Below are positions 1-12,028 of a DNA stretch of 64,000 bases, piece by piece. Each line of letters opens with the position of its first letter. Positions within the stretch are counted from its first letter, which is position 1. Location of the stretch: assembly GCF_047495875.1 (NCBI RefSeq), contig NC_092474.1, forward strand, positions 14,046,700-14,110,699, written 5' to 3'. The DNA is from Pithys albifrons albifrons (lineage: Eukaryota > Chordata > Aves > Passeriformes > Thamnophilidae). Made by a program: the position numbers and the translations under genes. Under the pieces are notes generated by a model. The model searched no databases, was not told the DNA's origin, and saw only the letters and a program-made list of their open reading frames with translations.

Positions 1-1784
1 TGCTCACTGTGCCCTCTGTGCCCGGTGTGCTCACTGTGCTCAGTGTGCTCACTGTGCCTGGTGTGCCCGGTGTGCTCACTGTGCCCTCTGTGCCCGGTAT
101 GCTCACTGTGCCCTCTGTGCCCGGTGTGCTCACTGTGCTCAGTGTGCTCACTGTGCCTGGTGTGCCCGGTGTGCTCACTGTGCCCTCTGTGCCCGGTATG
201 CTCACTGTGCCCTCTGTGCCCGGTGTGCTCACTGTGCTCAGTGTGCTCACTGTGCCTGGTGTGCCCGGTGTGCTCACTGTGCCCTCTGTGCCCGGTATGC
301 TCACTGTGCCCTCTGTGCCCGGTGTGCTCACTGTGCCCTCTGTGCCTGGTGTGCTCATTGTGCCCGCTGTGCCCGGTGTGCTCAGTGTGCCTGGTGTGCC
401 TGGTGTGCTCACTGTGCCCTCTGTGCCCGGTGTGCTCACTGTGCTCTCAGTGCCCGGTGTGCTCACTGTGCCCACTGTGCCCGGTATGCTCAGTGTGCCT
501 GGTGTGCCTGGTGTGCCCACTGTGCCCTCTGTGCCCGATGTGCTCACTGTGCCCTCTGTGCCCGGTATGCTCACTGTGCCCTCTGTGCCCGGTGTGCTCA
601 CTGTGCCCGCTGTGCCTGGTGTGCTCACTGTGCTCACTGTGCCCGGTATGCTCACTGTGCCTGCTGTGCCCAGTGTGCTCACTGTGCCCTCAGTGCCCGG
701 TGTGCTCACTGTGCCCTCTGTGCCTGGTATGCTCACTGTGCTCACTGTGCCCACTGTGCTCAGTGTGCTCACTGTGCCTGGTGTGCCCGGTGTGCTCACT
801 GTGCCCTCTGTGGCCAGTGTGCTCACTGTGCCCGCTGTGCCCGGTGTGCTCACTGTGCCCTCTGTGCCCAGTGTGCTCACTGTGCCCTCTGTGCCTGCTG
901 TGCCCGGTATGCTCACTGTGCCCGCTGTGCCCTCTGTGCTCAGTGTGCTCACTGTGCCTGGTGTGCCTGGTGTGCTCACTGTGCCCTCAGTGCCTGGTGT
1001 GCTCACTGTGCTCACTGTGCCCGGTGTGCCCGGTATGCTCACTGTGCCCGCTGTGCCCACTGTGCCTGCTGTGCCCGGTGTGCCCGGTGTGCTCACTGTG
1101 CCCTCTGTGCCTGCTGTGCCCGGTATGCTCACTGTGCCCGCTGTGCCCGGTATGCTCACTGTGCCCGCTGTGCCCTCTGTGCTCAGTGTGCTCACTGTGC
1201 CTGGTGTGCCTGGTGTGCTCACTGTGCCCTCTGTGCTCACTGTGCCTGGTGTGCTCACTGTGCCCTCTGTGCCCGGTGTGCCCGGTATGCTCACTGTGCC
1301 CTCTGTGCCCGCTGTGCCCGGTATGCTCACTGTGCCCTCAGTGCCCGGTATGCTCACTGTGCTCACTGTGCCTGCTGTGCCTGCTGTGCCCAGTGTGCTC
1401 ACTGTGCCCTCAGTGCCCGCTGTGCCCGGTATGCTCACTGTGCTCACTGTGCCCTCTGTGCCCGCTGTGCCCGGTATGCTCACTCTGCCCTCTGTGCCCG
1501 GTGTGCTCACTGTGCCCTCTGTGCCCGCTGTGCCCGGTATGCTCACTGTGCCCTCTGTGCCCGGTGTGCTCACTGTGCCCTCTGTGCCCGCTGTGCCCAG
1601 TATGCTCACTGTGCCCGCTGTGCCCGCTGTGCCTGCTGTGCCCGGTGTGCCCGGTGTGCTCACTGTGCCTGCTGTGCCCGCTGTGCCTGGTATGCTCACT
1701 GTGCCCTCTGTGCCTGCTGTGCCCGCTGTGCCCGGTATGCTCACTGTGCCCGCTGTGCCTGCTGTGCCCGCTGTGCCCAGTGCC
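1..1784. repeat. 9-bp minisatellite, truncated by the window edge
   Basis: A nearly uninterrupted run of 9-mers of the form TGCYCNNTG, mainly TGCTCACTG, TGCCCTCTG, TGCCCGGTG, TGCTCAGTG, TGCCTGGTG and TGCCCGCTG; about 198 units fit. Longer periods (the same order of four to six 9-mers recurring, for example in 1-300) show secondary higher-order amplification. Because 9 is a multiple of 3 and A is rare on this strand, two + frames stay open for over 600 codons (VPGVL/TVPS and CSLCPLC). There is no codon-level conservation to support a protein. The array starts left of base 1. Confidence 0.95.
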
Positions 1785-4185
1785 AGGGCTGTGTTGTTCA
1801 GCAGCCCCATCCTGTATTTTTGGAAGACCGAGACCCCGCAGCTTTGCTGTTTCCAAACATGCAGGTTACTGTGACTGACGCTGAGTGCTCTGTATCCCTC
1901 GTTTATTATTCCCAAGTTATTGCTGAGGTGCTTCCCAGCAGAGCCCGTGGAGCAGAAGGCACTGCAGGTTTATAGTGCGTGGTGAGGTGAGACTAATCCC
2001 TGGCTTTATTTTATCCCAGCAGTGTTTTCCCTGCCTTGTCTGCTGGGTCACTGTGGTCTGTGTTGGGGAGAGGCTGCCATGGGCTCCCTGGTTCTGCATT
2101 TTCCATTCTGGGATGGAATTTTTATAGGCAGGAGGAAGAGGGTGCTCAAAGCAAAAGTCTTTTTGTGAGGGTATAAAAGGGGACAGTCATTGCAATTCTG
2201 TGTAATTTGTATTGATCCTGCACAGCACTGTGAGCTGCCACTCAGAACTGGCCTTTCATCGTCTTGCCACACGCTGTGAGACTCCCTTTGGAGGCTGGTG
2301 GGGGTGGTGGTGCTCCAAGTAGCCATTTCCTCTCAGGGATTGTTTGGGAGAACATAGAACTCGGTTAGTTTTTGGTAGACGTGGTGAGATTTACACTCCA
2401 TTAGCCGCAGTATTTGCTGTGTAATGTCGTTACTGACGGGTGAGTGCCCTCCCAGCCAGGCTGGGGGTGATGCCAAGTGGAGCAGAGAGGTCACAAGTCT
2501 GGATTCCAGAGGCACCATGACAGGCTGGAGAAACAGGATGATGGGAGCTCTGTGATGTTCAGCGGAGGCAAACACCAGCCCTGCCTTGGGGTTGCTGGCT
2601 CAAAGCAGCTTTGCAGGAGAGCCCCTGGGGACAACAAGGTGACCAAGAGTCACCAGAGGTCAGTGGTGGCTTTGGCTGCATTAGCAGAAGTGCAGCGTGT
2701 GGAGGGAAGGGACTGCCCCCTTTGGTCAGTACTGGGTGCCCTGTCTGGGGTGTGGGTCTGGTTTGGGGGTCCCAGGATGAGGCTGGAGTGGTGGAGGGAT
2801 GTGGGAGTGCTCAGCCTGGAGCACAGGAGGAGAGGGGAGACCCACAGCTCTGTGATGGAGGCTGTGAGAGCACAGAACATGGCTCTGCTCTCCCAGGATG
2901 AGGCAGTGGGCTGGTACCAGCCTGTGGGAAACCCTGCATGGACACTCAGAAACACTGACCTGGGAGTGAGGGCTGAATACTGAGGTGATGGGGTCTGGAG
3001 GGGTGAGGGGTCCTCTTGACTATTCCAACTGTGGGTACACAGGGTCCTGAGCAACCTGATCTGGGTGCAGATGCTCAGGGCAGGAGGCTGCACCTGAGGT
3101 GCTTTCCAGACATGTTTCATGTACCATTCTATGATAACTTGGTTTCTGACACTTGAAACTTAGTCAGGTTGTCTTCAGCTCTCCAGGTGCTGATGGGGGT
3201 GAAGAAAAGCCTTGTCATGTCTGTGGCTTGTCCTGGAGCCTGGGGGTTTGCTGTGTGTGTTCAGACTCCTCCACTTCCATGGCACCCTGAACTGAGGGAA
3301 GGACTTCTGCCTGATGCTGGGACAGCCTGAGGATTGGCAAGGCAAACGTGGGATGGGATTAAGCTGCACTTTGCTGTTTTATCATGGTTTTATCTGTTAA
3401 AGCTTATAATAAATGCAGTGTTTTGCTGGAACACTTGAGGAGGCAAAGACCCAGTTGGGTTTCTGATCCCTTTAGGAGTGGGATTAGTTTAGGAGCTAAA
3501 GGATAGGAATTTTCCCATTTTTTTCCTGTGCAGTCTCCAGGATGTCCCAGCTGGGTGCTGCCCTGGAGCTGTTTTCCCAGGAACCTGCATTTTTGTGTAA
3601 GTAAACATGAGAGTATGCACTGGATGAGGCATCTGCTTCTTCCTCCCTGTTTCTTTCCTTTACACCACAAGGAAAGCAGTAAAGACTTCTGCTTCAACAT
3701 GGAAAAACCTCTGGATGCAACCTCCTTGGAAGTTTATATTTGATCTTGACTTGCAGAGGTCTAGAAATTCATCCTTTTTGCCCTGTAACAAGCCCATTTC
3801 CCCTCCTTCCAGCCTGCAAACATCCAGCCAGGAACTGTCACTTGGAAGTACCTGCAGAGGCTGCAGCTGTGTATCCCAGCACAGATAAGGTTTGGAATTG
3901 CTGGATTGGATTGTATTCTGCTGCACATCTGCAGCCCTGAACTCTCTTTGCAGTGCAGGAATGAAACCTCTGGCTGCCCATAGCTGATACTCTCCATTTT
4001 TGGGATGTTACAGGTTAATTTATTACCTGCCACCCCCTGCTTTAAGCCTGAAGCACAAGCCCTGGGAATGGGACTGATTCCATCAGGATTTGTACATTTG
4101 ATTTAAAAGTGCACAATACCTGACCAGGCTGAATGGTTCTGAGAGTGACATTCTGCAGGCAGTGGAGACTGAGAGCTTAAGGGAG
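1785..4185. other. Intronic stretch, mostly unique sequence
   Basis: No exon, RNA gene or clear repeat is supported. GTGCTCAGCCTGGAGCACAG near 2808-2827 is a weak echo of an old CR1. Open frames are short and in unrelated frames. Confidence 0.5.
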
Positions 4186-4471
4186 AATCACAGAATCATA
4201 GAATGGATTGGGTTGGAAAAGACCTTCGAGATCATCAAGTCCAACCCTTGGTCCAACTCCAGTCCCTTTACCAGATCATGGCACTCAGTGCCACGGCCAA
4301 GCTCAGCTGAAAAACCTCCAGGGATGGGGAATCCACCCCCTCTCTGGGCAGCCCATTCCAATCCCTGAGCACTCTCTCTGCAAAGAATTGTTTTCTGATC
4401 TCCAACTTCAATTTCCCCTGGCAGAGCTTGAGCCCATCGTGCCCCCTTGTCCTATTGCTGAGTGCCTGGGA
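4186..4471 (-). mobile_element. CR1 LINE 3' end (subgroup C)
   Basis: Starts with AATCACAGAATCATAGAATGG, the reverse of the CR1 terminal repeat, then GTTGGAAAAGACC, ATCATCAAGTCCAACCC and GATCATGGCACTCAGTG. It runs inward to the CCCTTGTCCTATTGCTGAG landmark. 5'-truncated, no ORF. Confidence 0.88.
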
Positions 4472-4619
4472 AGTCCCTGTGGCTGCTGCAGGGAGGCAGT
4501 GATGCACTTTTAGGGAGCACTGGGATTGTGGTTTTCCTCTGTCACGTGGCTGCTGTGCCTGGGGTTTCACAGGGTCAGGCTGGGGATGGGAACAGCAGGA
4601 GGAGCTGCATAACCTTTAA

Positions 4620-5011
4620 TCATGGAATCCTGAAATGGTTTGGGTTGGAAGGGACCTTAAAGCCCATCCATTCCCACCTCTGCCATGGGCAGGGACACCT
4701 CCCACCAGCCCAGGGTGCTCCAAGCCCTGTCCAACCTGGCCTTGGACACTTCCAGGGATGGGGCAGCCACAGCTTCTCTGCCCAACCTGTGCCAGGGCCT
4801 GCCCACCCTCACAGCCAGGAATTCCTTAGAATTCCTTCCCAATATCCCATCTATCCCTGCCCTCTGGCAGTGGGAAGCCATTCCTCTTTGTCCATGCCTT
4901 ATCCCAAGTCCCTCTCCAGCTCTCCTGGAGCCCCTTTAGGCACTAGAAGGACTCTCAGGTCTCCCTGGAGCCTTCCCTTCTCCAATTAGAACAATCCCAA
5001 CTCTCTCAGCC
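4620..5011 (-). mobile_element. CR1 LINE 3' end (subgroup A)
   Basis: Subgroup A wording: GGTTTGGGTTGGAAGGGACC, CCCATCC, GCCATGGGCAGGGACACC, then CTTCTCTGCCCAACCTGTGC. It extends to CCCAACTCTCTCAGCC. GAATTCCTTAGAATTCCTTC at about 4820 is a local 9-bp duplication. Confidence 0.92.
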
Positions 5012-5312
5012 TTAGTTTAGTGTGGTTTAATGTTGGGAACTTGCTCTGAGGTGTTTCCAGGAAGATTTACAATTTCTCTAATTTTAGGAAGTAGCCAAAA
5101 CACCAATAATAAGTAGCCTTTAATCCCACAGGCATTGTCCTGAAGTGAAACATCCTCATGGGTATGGAGGGAGTTAGAGTTTTGTTTCAGATTCCAAATA
5201 CCACCCTTTAAATACTGTCTGTTTTCCATTTGCCTTGTAAAGGGAATAAATTAAATCCAGTGAGCCCTTTGTCCCATGTGGCTTGTATGCAAAGTCCACT
5301 GTTACCATGAGC

Positions 5313-5397
5313 TGTATTTTTAATTTACAAATTCAAAATGCACCATTACCATTGCACCATATAATATCCCATTAGGTGTATTTTTAATTTACAAATT
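5313..5397. repeat. Pair of 21-bp direct repeats, AT-rich
   Basis: TGTATTTTTAATTTACAAAT plus T occurs at 5313 and again, identical, at 5377 (64 bp apart), in AT-rich DNA with CACCATTACCATTGCACCAT between them. Confidence 0.85.
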
Positions 5398-5699
5398 GTG
5401 GTTTATTTATCAAACTCCTGGTTGGATGTAAAGCCAGTGCTTAAAACCCGTGTCTGGGTTCAGTGGTGGCACTTTGTGAGGGCACATCCTGCTGCCTGGT
5501 GTGATGAGCACCTTCATCCCTTCAATCCAACATCACGAGAAGGGTTTGTGCTGCACCAGGTCTCTATAAAAAGAATCTGCTCCCATGTGCAAGTGTTGTG
5601 GTCGGAACAGCTCAGTGTGAGTGTGTGGATATGATGTGATCCCTCTGGCTTCCTTGGGGAAAGGGCACTCTGCTGCTTTCCCCTGCTGGATGCTCCTCA

Positions 5700-5752
5700 A
5701 ATCACAGAATCACCAAATGTCCTGAGTGGGAAGGGACCCACAAGGACCATGG
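5700..5752 (-). mobile_element. CR1 terminal fragment (subgroup D)
   Basis: AATCACAGAATCACC then CCTGAGTGGGAAGGGACCCA and CAAGGACCAT, the terminal 50 bp of the CR1 type also seen at 54880. It is followed within 12 bp by the next CR1. Confidence 0.7.
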
Positions 5753-5762
5753 AAGAACAGCT

Positions 5763-6003
5763 CATGGAATCACAGAATCCTGGAATCACAGAATCAGTTG
5801 AGTTGGAAGAGATCTCAGAGATCACCAAGTCCAACCCTTGGTCCAACCGCACTTTGATCACCGGATCATGGCACTCAGTCTGACCTTAAAAACCTCCAGG
5901 GATGGGGAATCCACCCCCTCTCTGGGCAGCCCATTCCAATGCCTGAGCACTCTCTCTGTAAAGAATTTTTTTCTGATATCCAACCTAAACCTCCCCTGGA
6001 AAA
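5763..6003 (-). mobile_element. CR1 LINE 3' end (subgroup C)
   Basis: Two terminal repeats (GGAATCACAGAATCC, GGAATCACAGAATC), then GTTGGAAGAGATC, GTCCAACCCTTGGTCC, GATCATGGCACTCAGT and the conserved CTGATATCCAACCTAAACC. It ends at a purine-rich AAAAAGAAGAAG break. Confidence 0.87.
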
Positions 6004-7801
6004 AGAAGAAGTAAGAGCAAGAGAGCTTCCCTGGGTCCCTGTCCTCAGGGCCCAAGCCCTCGGCTCCCATCGGAAGGGGCCAACCATGGGGCAGGAAGCA
6101 CCGGCCTCATTCTGGCTCATCTCTTTGCTGGGATCCAGATTTGAGGGATCCCTTTGGGGCAAGATGTGAATGGCAATGCTGTGGCTTCTATTCCCATTGT
6201 AATCCCAGAGATGCTGAGAGTCTGGGTAGTGATGAACACATTGCCCAGTTTAAAGGCAGGGATTGGGTTCTTGGCACAGGAGTGCCCTAGGATGGAGCTG
6301 GACTTGCCCTCCCAGAGGAGGAAAGTTATGCTGTTCAGAGGAACTGGTAAGATTTGTGAATCATCATGAAAAAAGGGGAGGAAGGGGTTCTCTGCAAAAC
6401 AGAAGTAACCCAATACCACAAATTAAGAGTGGGAGATGAGAATTTGTGCTTGGTACCTCAAGTGTCCTGCCCAGGAGGGCTCAGCCCTGGCTGGTGGCTG
6501 GCACTGGGCTCTTCAATATGTTGATATGTTGTTATGGGACCATTTGATTCCTGACCTGATGTCTGTCCCCTCTTACAGCTTTGCCTCTTACCTCTGTAAA
6601 ATAAAAATATATAAAACCTGAAGGTTTGAACCTGCTTTTCTTCCTGCAGAAGGATAAAGAAATGAAAATGGGTAGAGAACGTAAGAAAAATGAGTTTTTG
6701 TGCTTCAAAGCAGTTTGGTGGATCCTGGGAGGAAAGGAGGAGGATGAGGACAGTTTTATTTGTCACCTGCATGAAGTTCTGCTCTGAAAAGCACTGAGCA
6801 CAGGGCTGTGTTCCTCTGCAGCCCAGCTGGGCTTTTCCTCCTCCCCTGGGAACACTTTCCATGTCCATCCTGCTGTCCTTCCCATGTTCATCCTGCTGTT
6901 CCTTTGGTGCAATCCTTCCTGTGGCTGCACTTGCTGGGGTGAGACCCCCAGGGCTTGGGGTCTTTTCTGGAGGCTGCTGGAGAGAGGGGACAGGAGCCAC
7001 TTTTTGGAGTCACTTGGAGGAGCACATGGATGCAGAGGGCAGCTTCTAGGCCCAGCTTGGCCTTTTTTGGGTGTAGAAATGTTTGTACAATGTTTTCTCT
7101 ATAATATACAAGAGTTTAAAGATGGGGACCAGCGTTCATCTCCCTGCTGCTGGTTGGAGAAAATGTAAAGCTGTGGAGAAGCTCTGGAGAGCTGCTTTCC
7201 TTCTGGTCCTGGCTGTAGTTGTGGTGTTTGTTGTGTGTGTGGATGTGTCCCTGTCTGGGGCTGCACTGGGAGCGTGGAGCTCTGCAGGGATTGCTGCTCA
7301 GGCACACGGCCAGGGGCTCCTGCTTTCCCTGGCTCCCTGCTGTTCTTCTGCACCGGCAAAGCACCCAACGTGTGTGTTTGCTCTCCTGTGACCTCTCTGC
7401 TTCTTCCTCCTGTGGAATTTGTCCTGAGGAGCCACCAAAACCCTGTATTCTGTCCAGCACTCTGGGTTTGCAGTTGTTGTGGAGGCAGAAGAGGAGGAGG
7501 CGGCGTTGGGAGAAGGGGAGCGTTGGAAGCGGCTCCTGCGGAAATGGCTGAGGTTGAGGGCTAAAAATAAACCCTTCCCAGCCCTGTCCCTGTGATGGGA
7601 ATTGCTGGATACGAGCCTTTGGGCAGTCAGGGATCCAGGGTTCTCATGTCCTTTGGGAAGCACCAGGGCCTGGACCTGCAGTGGGGCTTTGGGACCTGCT
7701 GGTGAATCCTTTTGCTCCCCAGGAGCCCCAGCAGGGTGGGCTGGGGGGGTTGTCTGGACAGGCAACGTGCAAAAGGGGTTTTGCTTATGGAAAACCCCCA
7801 G
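6004..7801. other. Intronic stretch, unique sequence
   Basis: Nothing recognisable apart from a short purine-rich patch (7484-7535, GAGGAGGAGGCGGCG). No splice-bounded coding segment could be supported. Confidence 0.5.
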
Positions 7802-8094
7802 ACTAAAGGGGGCTTACAGCAGGTCTGGAGAGGGACCTTGGGCAAGGTCCTGGAGGGACAGGGCAAAGGGGAATGACAGAGGGCAAGGTTAGATGGGATA
7901 TTGGGAAGAAATTGCTCCCTGAGAGACCCTGGCACAGGTTGGGCAGAGAAGCTGTGGCTGCCTCATCCCTGGAAGAGTCCAAGGCCAGGTTGGAGCAGCC
8001 TGGTCTAGTGGAAGATGTCCCTGCTCATGGCAGGAGTGGGAACAAGATGGGCTTTAGTGTCCCTCCCAACCCAAACCATTCCGTGGTTCTGTGA
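7802..8094 (+). mobile_element. CR1 LINE 3' end (subgroup A)
   Basis: Sense orientation: GGGATATTGGGAAGAAATTG, GGCACAGGTTGGGCAGAGAA, then CCCTCCCAACCCAAACCATT and a final GTGGTTCTGTGAC. Several unit words are diverged (CAGCAGGTCTGGAGAGGG). Confidence 0.88.
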
Positions 8095-8656
8095 CTTGCT
8101 TGTTTGCCTTTGTGGTACATGTACAGGAGGCTGCTCTGGAAGCCCATTGGCTTCCCAGAGTGGCTGTTGGAATGGAAGGCAGTGACTCTGGATAAAGCTG
8201 ATGCTGCCTTTGTGAATGTGAACCTTTCCTGCATGGAGGAGAGGGCTGGGATGGCAGCTGGTTGGTCTTGAGCAGTTTTGGAGGTGTCCTGTGAAGGGCT
8301 ACCTGGGAGAACAAGGGCTTGGCTGCAGCCTGAAGAGCACAGAGGGGTGAGCAAAAGGCAGGACTTGGACTGTGCTGAAACAGCTGGAATGTTTCTGCTC
8401 TAAAACCTCTGAGCATCTTATTGCACCACATGTGCTGTCTTGCAACACAGTGCTCTGAAATAACACCCAGAGTCTGGTCTGAGCACTTGGGAAGTTTTGT
8501 TAAAGCTGTAACTCCTCCATGTCTGCATGTGAGAGCTGACCCTGGTTGGAGGTCACTGACTTTGCCTTCCCTCTTGGTCGTGGGAACCCACAGTCTGTAG
8601 GAACCTACAGCCCCTGGACACTGATCCCAGTGCAGAGTATTGGCATGATTTGGGTT

Positions 8657-8923
8657 ATAGAACTATGGACTGGTTTGGGTGGGAAGGGACCTTAAAGCCC
8701 CTCCAGTCCCACCCCTGCCATGGACAGGGACACCTCCCACCAGCCCAGGTTGCTCCAAGGCCTGTCTAACCTGGCCTTGGACACTCCCAGGGATGGGGCA
8801 GCCACAGCTTCTCTGCCCAACCTGTGCCAGGGCCTGCCCACCCTCAAAGGGAACAGTTTTATCCCAATATCCCATCTGTCCCTGCCCTCTGGCAATGGGA
8901 AGCCATTCCCCTTGTCCTGTCAC
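8657..8923 (-). mobile_element. CR1 LINE 3' end (subgroup A)
   Basis: ATAGAACTATGGACTGG then the standard A wording, ending at GCCATTCCCCTTGTCCTGTC. The terminal repeat is mutated. Confidence 0.9.
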
Positions 8924-10805
8924 TGAGATTTAATGCTGGAGGACACTTGGTCTCACAGTGAAGCAGCCGAGATGTGCCACGTCTGTTCTGAAGTGGGCCA
9001 AGCTCACTTGGGCATCTGCAGGATTTGATCCAGGAGCACCATCAGTCCCAGTCATGGCCCAGTAAGTGGTTAACTCCTGATTTCTGTTTTAAGTAAAACT
9101 CTTGGCATCTCCAGTGCCTGCAATGCCAGCTGCCAATGCCTTTTTATTTGTTGGCTTGTGTCATAAGGAGTGGGAAAGGTCTTACACTGTGCCACACTGC
9201 CCCTTGCACTCACACTGCTGATGTAATTTACTCTGCTGCTTTCATTTCCCCTCTGGGAAAAACCTGCTGTTCCCAGGATTGCTGACCTCCTCACTCCTCA
9301 GGAGCTCATCCTCCAAGGATCAGCTGACCTTTTCTGGGTAATGAAGGTCGTGGAGGCACCTTGGCTGCAAGGTCTGCCCTGGAGTTGGGTGTTGGGCAGA
9401 GGCAGCTGCGTGTCCTGCTCAGGGAGGAGATGGGTCTGAGGGAAACTCTCCCCACCTCTGCTCTGGGCACACACCCCACACCAGCCCCCACACCCTGCAG
9501 CACCCAAACCTGTAGTCACGTAGTTGCTGAGGATTTCAAAGTCAAGGTCTGAGAAGCAACAGGATTTTAAGTGTGAAATTTTATCTTTCTTCTTGTGCCT
9601 TAAAATAGAGGAAAAAAATCCATGCAACAGTGTGGGCTTTGCATCCGGATATCAATCCTTAAGGAATATTTCACACAGCAAGTGATTCTGCATCTGGGTA
9701 TCTGTCTCTAAGGAATATTTCATCCAGAGAGAGAGATCCTGTGCTATAATTGAGTGTTGTTTGAAAGCTGGCAAGAAGTCAGGAGTGTGATGACTTTAGA
9801 GTGATGTTTGAGGTCACAGGCCATAATTCATGTGGTGTCTGTGAGGGAAATTTGGTGCTGAAAGCATTAACATTGTTGGTGGCTTGCACAGAGAGCTGTT
9901 TGCAGCATGGAAAAATTCTTGGAAGCGAGCTCTTCTATCCACACTTGATCCTGGAAAGATGAGATGAGTCTTGTGCTCAAAGCAAATACCTCCCTGAACT
10001 CTGTAGTCTGGCAAAATAAGGATTTTTTTTTTGACCAATCTGAATATTGTAAGTGGGATAGGAGTTGATGGGATAGGAGTCAAAATGGTGCTCAATGTTG
10101 GCTGTGCTCTGCTCTGTGTGCTCTCATGTCCTTGGCCACGGTGGTGAGAATATACAAACATGAGCTGACTGTGGCTGATCTTTATTCTGATCATTTCATG
10201 CAATTGCCAAGGGCAGAAGCACCAGCAAAAACTTGAAATCAGAGGCTGTAATGAGAAAAGTGACTGCTTGAGGCTCTCATCTGCTGCAGTGCATTTATTC
10301 CTTGTGCAGGAAGAACATTTGTCAAGTGAACCCTGTGTGTGGTCACTTGTCGATTGTTCTTGCTTTAAAATGAGCCACCAAGGTGACTCAGACCTGGCCC
10401 AGGTCCTGGATGGTCCTGATGGCTGTGGCAATGGTGGGATCTGGATCAGACCTTCACACACTGTGGTTATTTCAGCAGCAGCACAGCTCACGAGTCTCGG
10501 TGGGGTTTTCTGCTCTGGATCTTTGGCAATTTTGCTTGGAGAGTAATGAAAGCAGCAAACTGGGGTGACTGGGGGCTTCCTCTGGTGTTTTTGGAAGAAG
10601 GTGAGGAGGGTTTCTGATGAGGTTCTCTGAACCTCTGAGTGTGCCCCAGCCTCCTGTGCAGCTGCCAGTGTCCCTGCTGGGCCGGGCGTGAGCTCGGGGC
10701 TCTCCTGGCAGTTTCACACTGGCTCAGACGTGTTTGTGGCTGCCAGAACATCCCCCTGAACTGAGGATTTATCTTTGGGAGCTTCATCTGGGCAAAGAGT
10801 CAGAG
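8924..10805. other. Intronic stretch
   Basis: Holds the 50-bp duplication at 9640. A minus-strand frame of 225 codons (9814-10491) shows no known domain and no splice context, so it is not called. Confidence 0.5.
9640..9738. repeat. Two-copy 50-bp imperfect tandem duplication
   Basis: TGCATCCGGATATC and TGCATCTGGGTATC begin the two copies 50 bp apart, and each continues into TAAGGAATATTTCA. Divergence of about 20% implies an old duplication. Confidence 0.75.
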
Positions 10806-10998
10806 AGGAGGGTGGGCAGGCCCTGGCACAGGTTGGGCAGAGAAGCTGTGGCTGCCCCATCCCTGGGAGTGTCCAAGGCCAGGCTGGAAGGGGCTTGGAG
10901 CACCCTGGGGCAGTGGAAGGTGTCCCTGTCCATGGCAGGAGTGGGACTGGATGGGCTTTAAGGTCCCTTCAGCCCAAACCATTCTGGGATTCTGTGAA
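10806..10998 (+). mobile_element. CR1 LINE 3' end, short (subgroup A)
   Basis: Begins at GAGGGTGGGCAGGCCCTGG and ends CAAACCATTCTGGGATTCTG. About 190 bp, so heavily 5'-truncated. Confidence 0.9.
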
Positions 10999-11162
10999 GA
11001 GCCTAAAGGGGAGGAAATCCAGTGCATTCACTGTACAGGTGAGGGAATGCAGTGCTGCAAACAGCTCTGTCCTCCCCAGAAGCTTTTTGTCTTGGTGCCC
11101 AGTTATGTTACAGCCACCACCAGTGGCATTGCAGGAGATGCAGATCCAGTGCAGAGCCCACT

Positions 11163-12028
11163 CCCAGCTCCAGTGCAGATCCCAGCTCCCCAGAGCCATT
11201 CCCAGCTCCAGTGCCGATCCCAGCTCCCCAGAGCCATTCCCAGCTCCATGTGCAGATCCCAGCTCCCCAGAGCCATTCCCAGCTCCCCAGAGCTATTCCC
11301 AGCTCCCCAGAGCCATTCCCAGCAACATGTGCAGATCCCAGCTCCCCAGAGCCATTCCCAGCTCCAGTGCCGATCCCAGCTCCCCAGAGCCATTCCCAGC
11401 TCCATGTGCAGATCCCAGCTCCCCAGAGCCATTCCCAGCTCCCCAGAGCCATTCCCAGCTCCATGTGCAGATCCCAGCTCCCCAGAGCCATTCCCAGCTC
11501 CATGTGCCGATCCCAGCTCCCCAGAGCCATTCCCAGCAACATGTGCAGATCCCAGCTCCCCAGAGCCATTCCCAGCAACATGTGCAGATCCCAGCTCCCC
11601 AGAGCCATTCCCAGCTCCAGTGCAGATCCCAGCTCCCCAGAGCCATTCCCAGCTCCCCAGAGCCATTCCCAGCTCCATGTGCAGATCCCAGCTCCCCAGA
11701 GCCATTCCCAGCTCCCCAGAGCCATTCCCAGCTCCCCACAGCCATTCCCAGCTCCATGTGCAGATCCCAGCTCCCCACAGCCATTCCCAGTTCCCCAGAG
11801 CCATTCCCAGCTCCATGTGCCGATCCCAGCTCCCCACAGCCATTCCCAGCTCCCCACAGCCATTCCCAGCTCCCCAGAGCCATTCCCAGCTCCATGTGCA
11901 GATCCCAGCTCCCCACAGCCATTCCCAGCTCCCCAGAGCCATTCCCAGCTCCAGTGCAGATCCCAGCTCCCCACAGCCATTCCCAGCTCCAGTGCAGATC
12001 CCAGCTCCCCACAGCCATTCCCATCCCA
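11163..12028. repeat. 18-20-bp minisatellite (CCCAGCTCC... family)
   Basis: Two unit types alternate irregularly: a 20-mer AGCTCCCCAGAGCCATTCCC and an 18/19-mer AGCTCCAGTGCAGATCCC or AGCTCCATGTGCAGATCCC. About 45 units are present. From about 11730 rightwards the AGAGCC of the 20-mer is often ACAGCC, so the array has a left and a right sub-family. The + strand is C-rich. Open frames on both strands arise from lack of TA-containing triplets. Confidence 0.95.

Noticed and set aside
9..1878. 621- and 617-codon open frames with elastin-like (VPGVL) or Cys-rich (CPLC) repeats
   Set aside because: Two overlapping frames are equally open because the unit is 9 bp and A-poor; no start context, splice signals or conservation bias.
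2805..2865. Possible ancient CR1 (GTGCTCAGCCTGGAGCACAG)
   Set aside because: Only one phrase matches; too little to call an element.
9814..10491. 225-codon minus-strand frame
   Set aside because: No recognisable domain, and no acceptor/donor pattern consistent with an exon.
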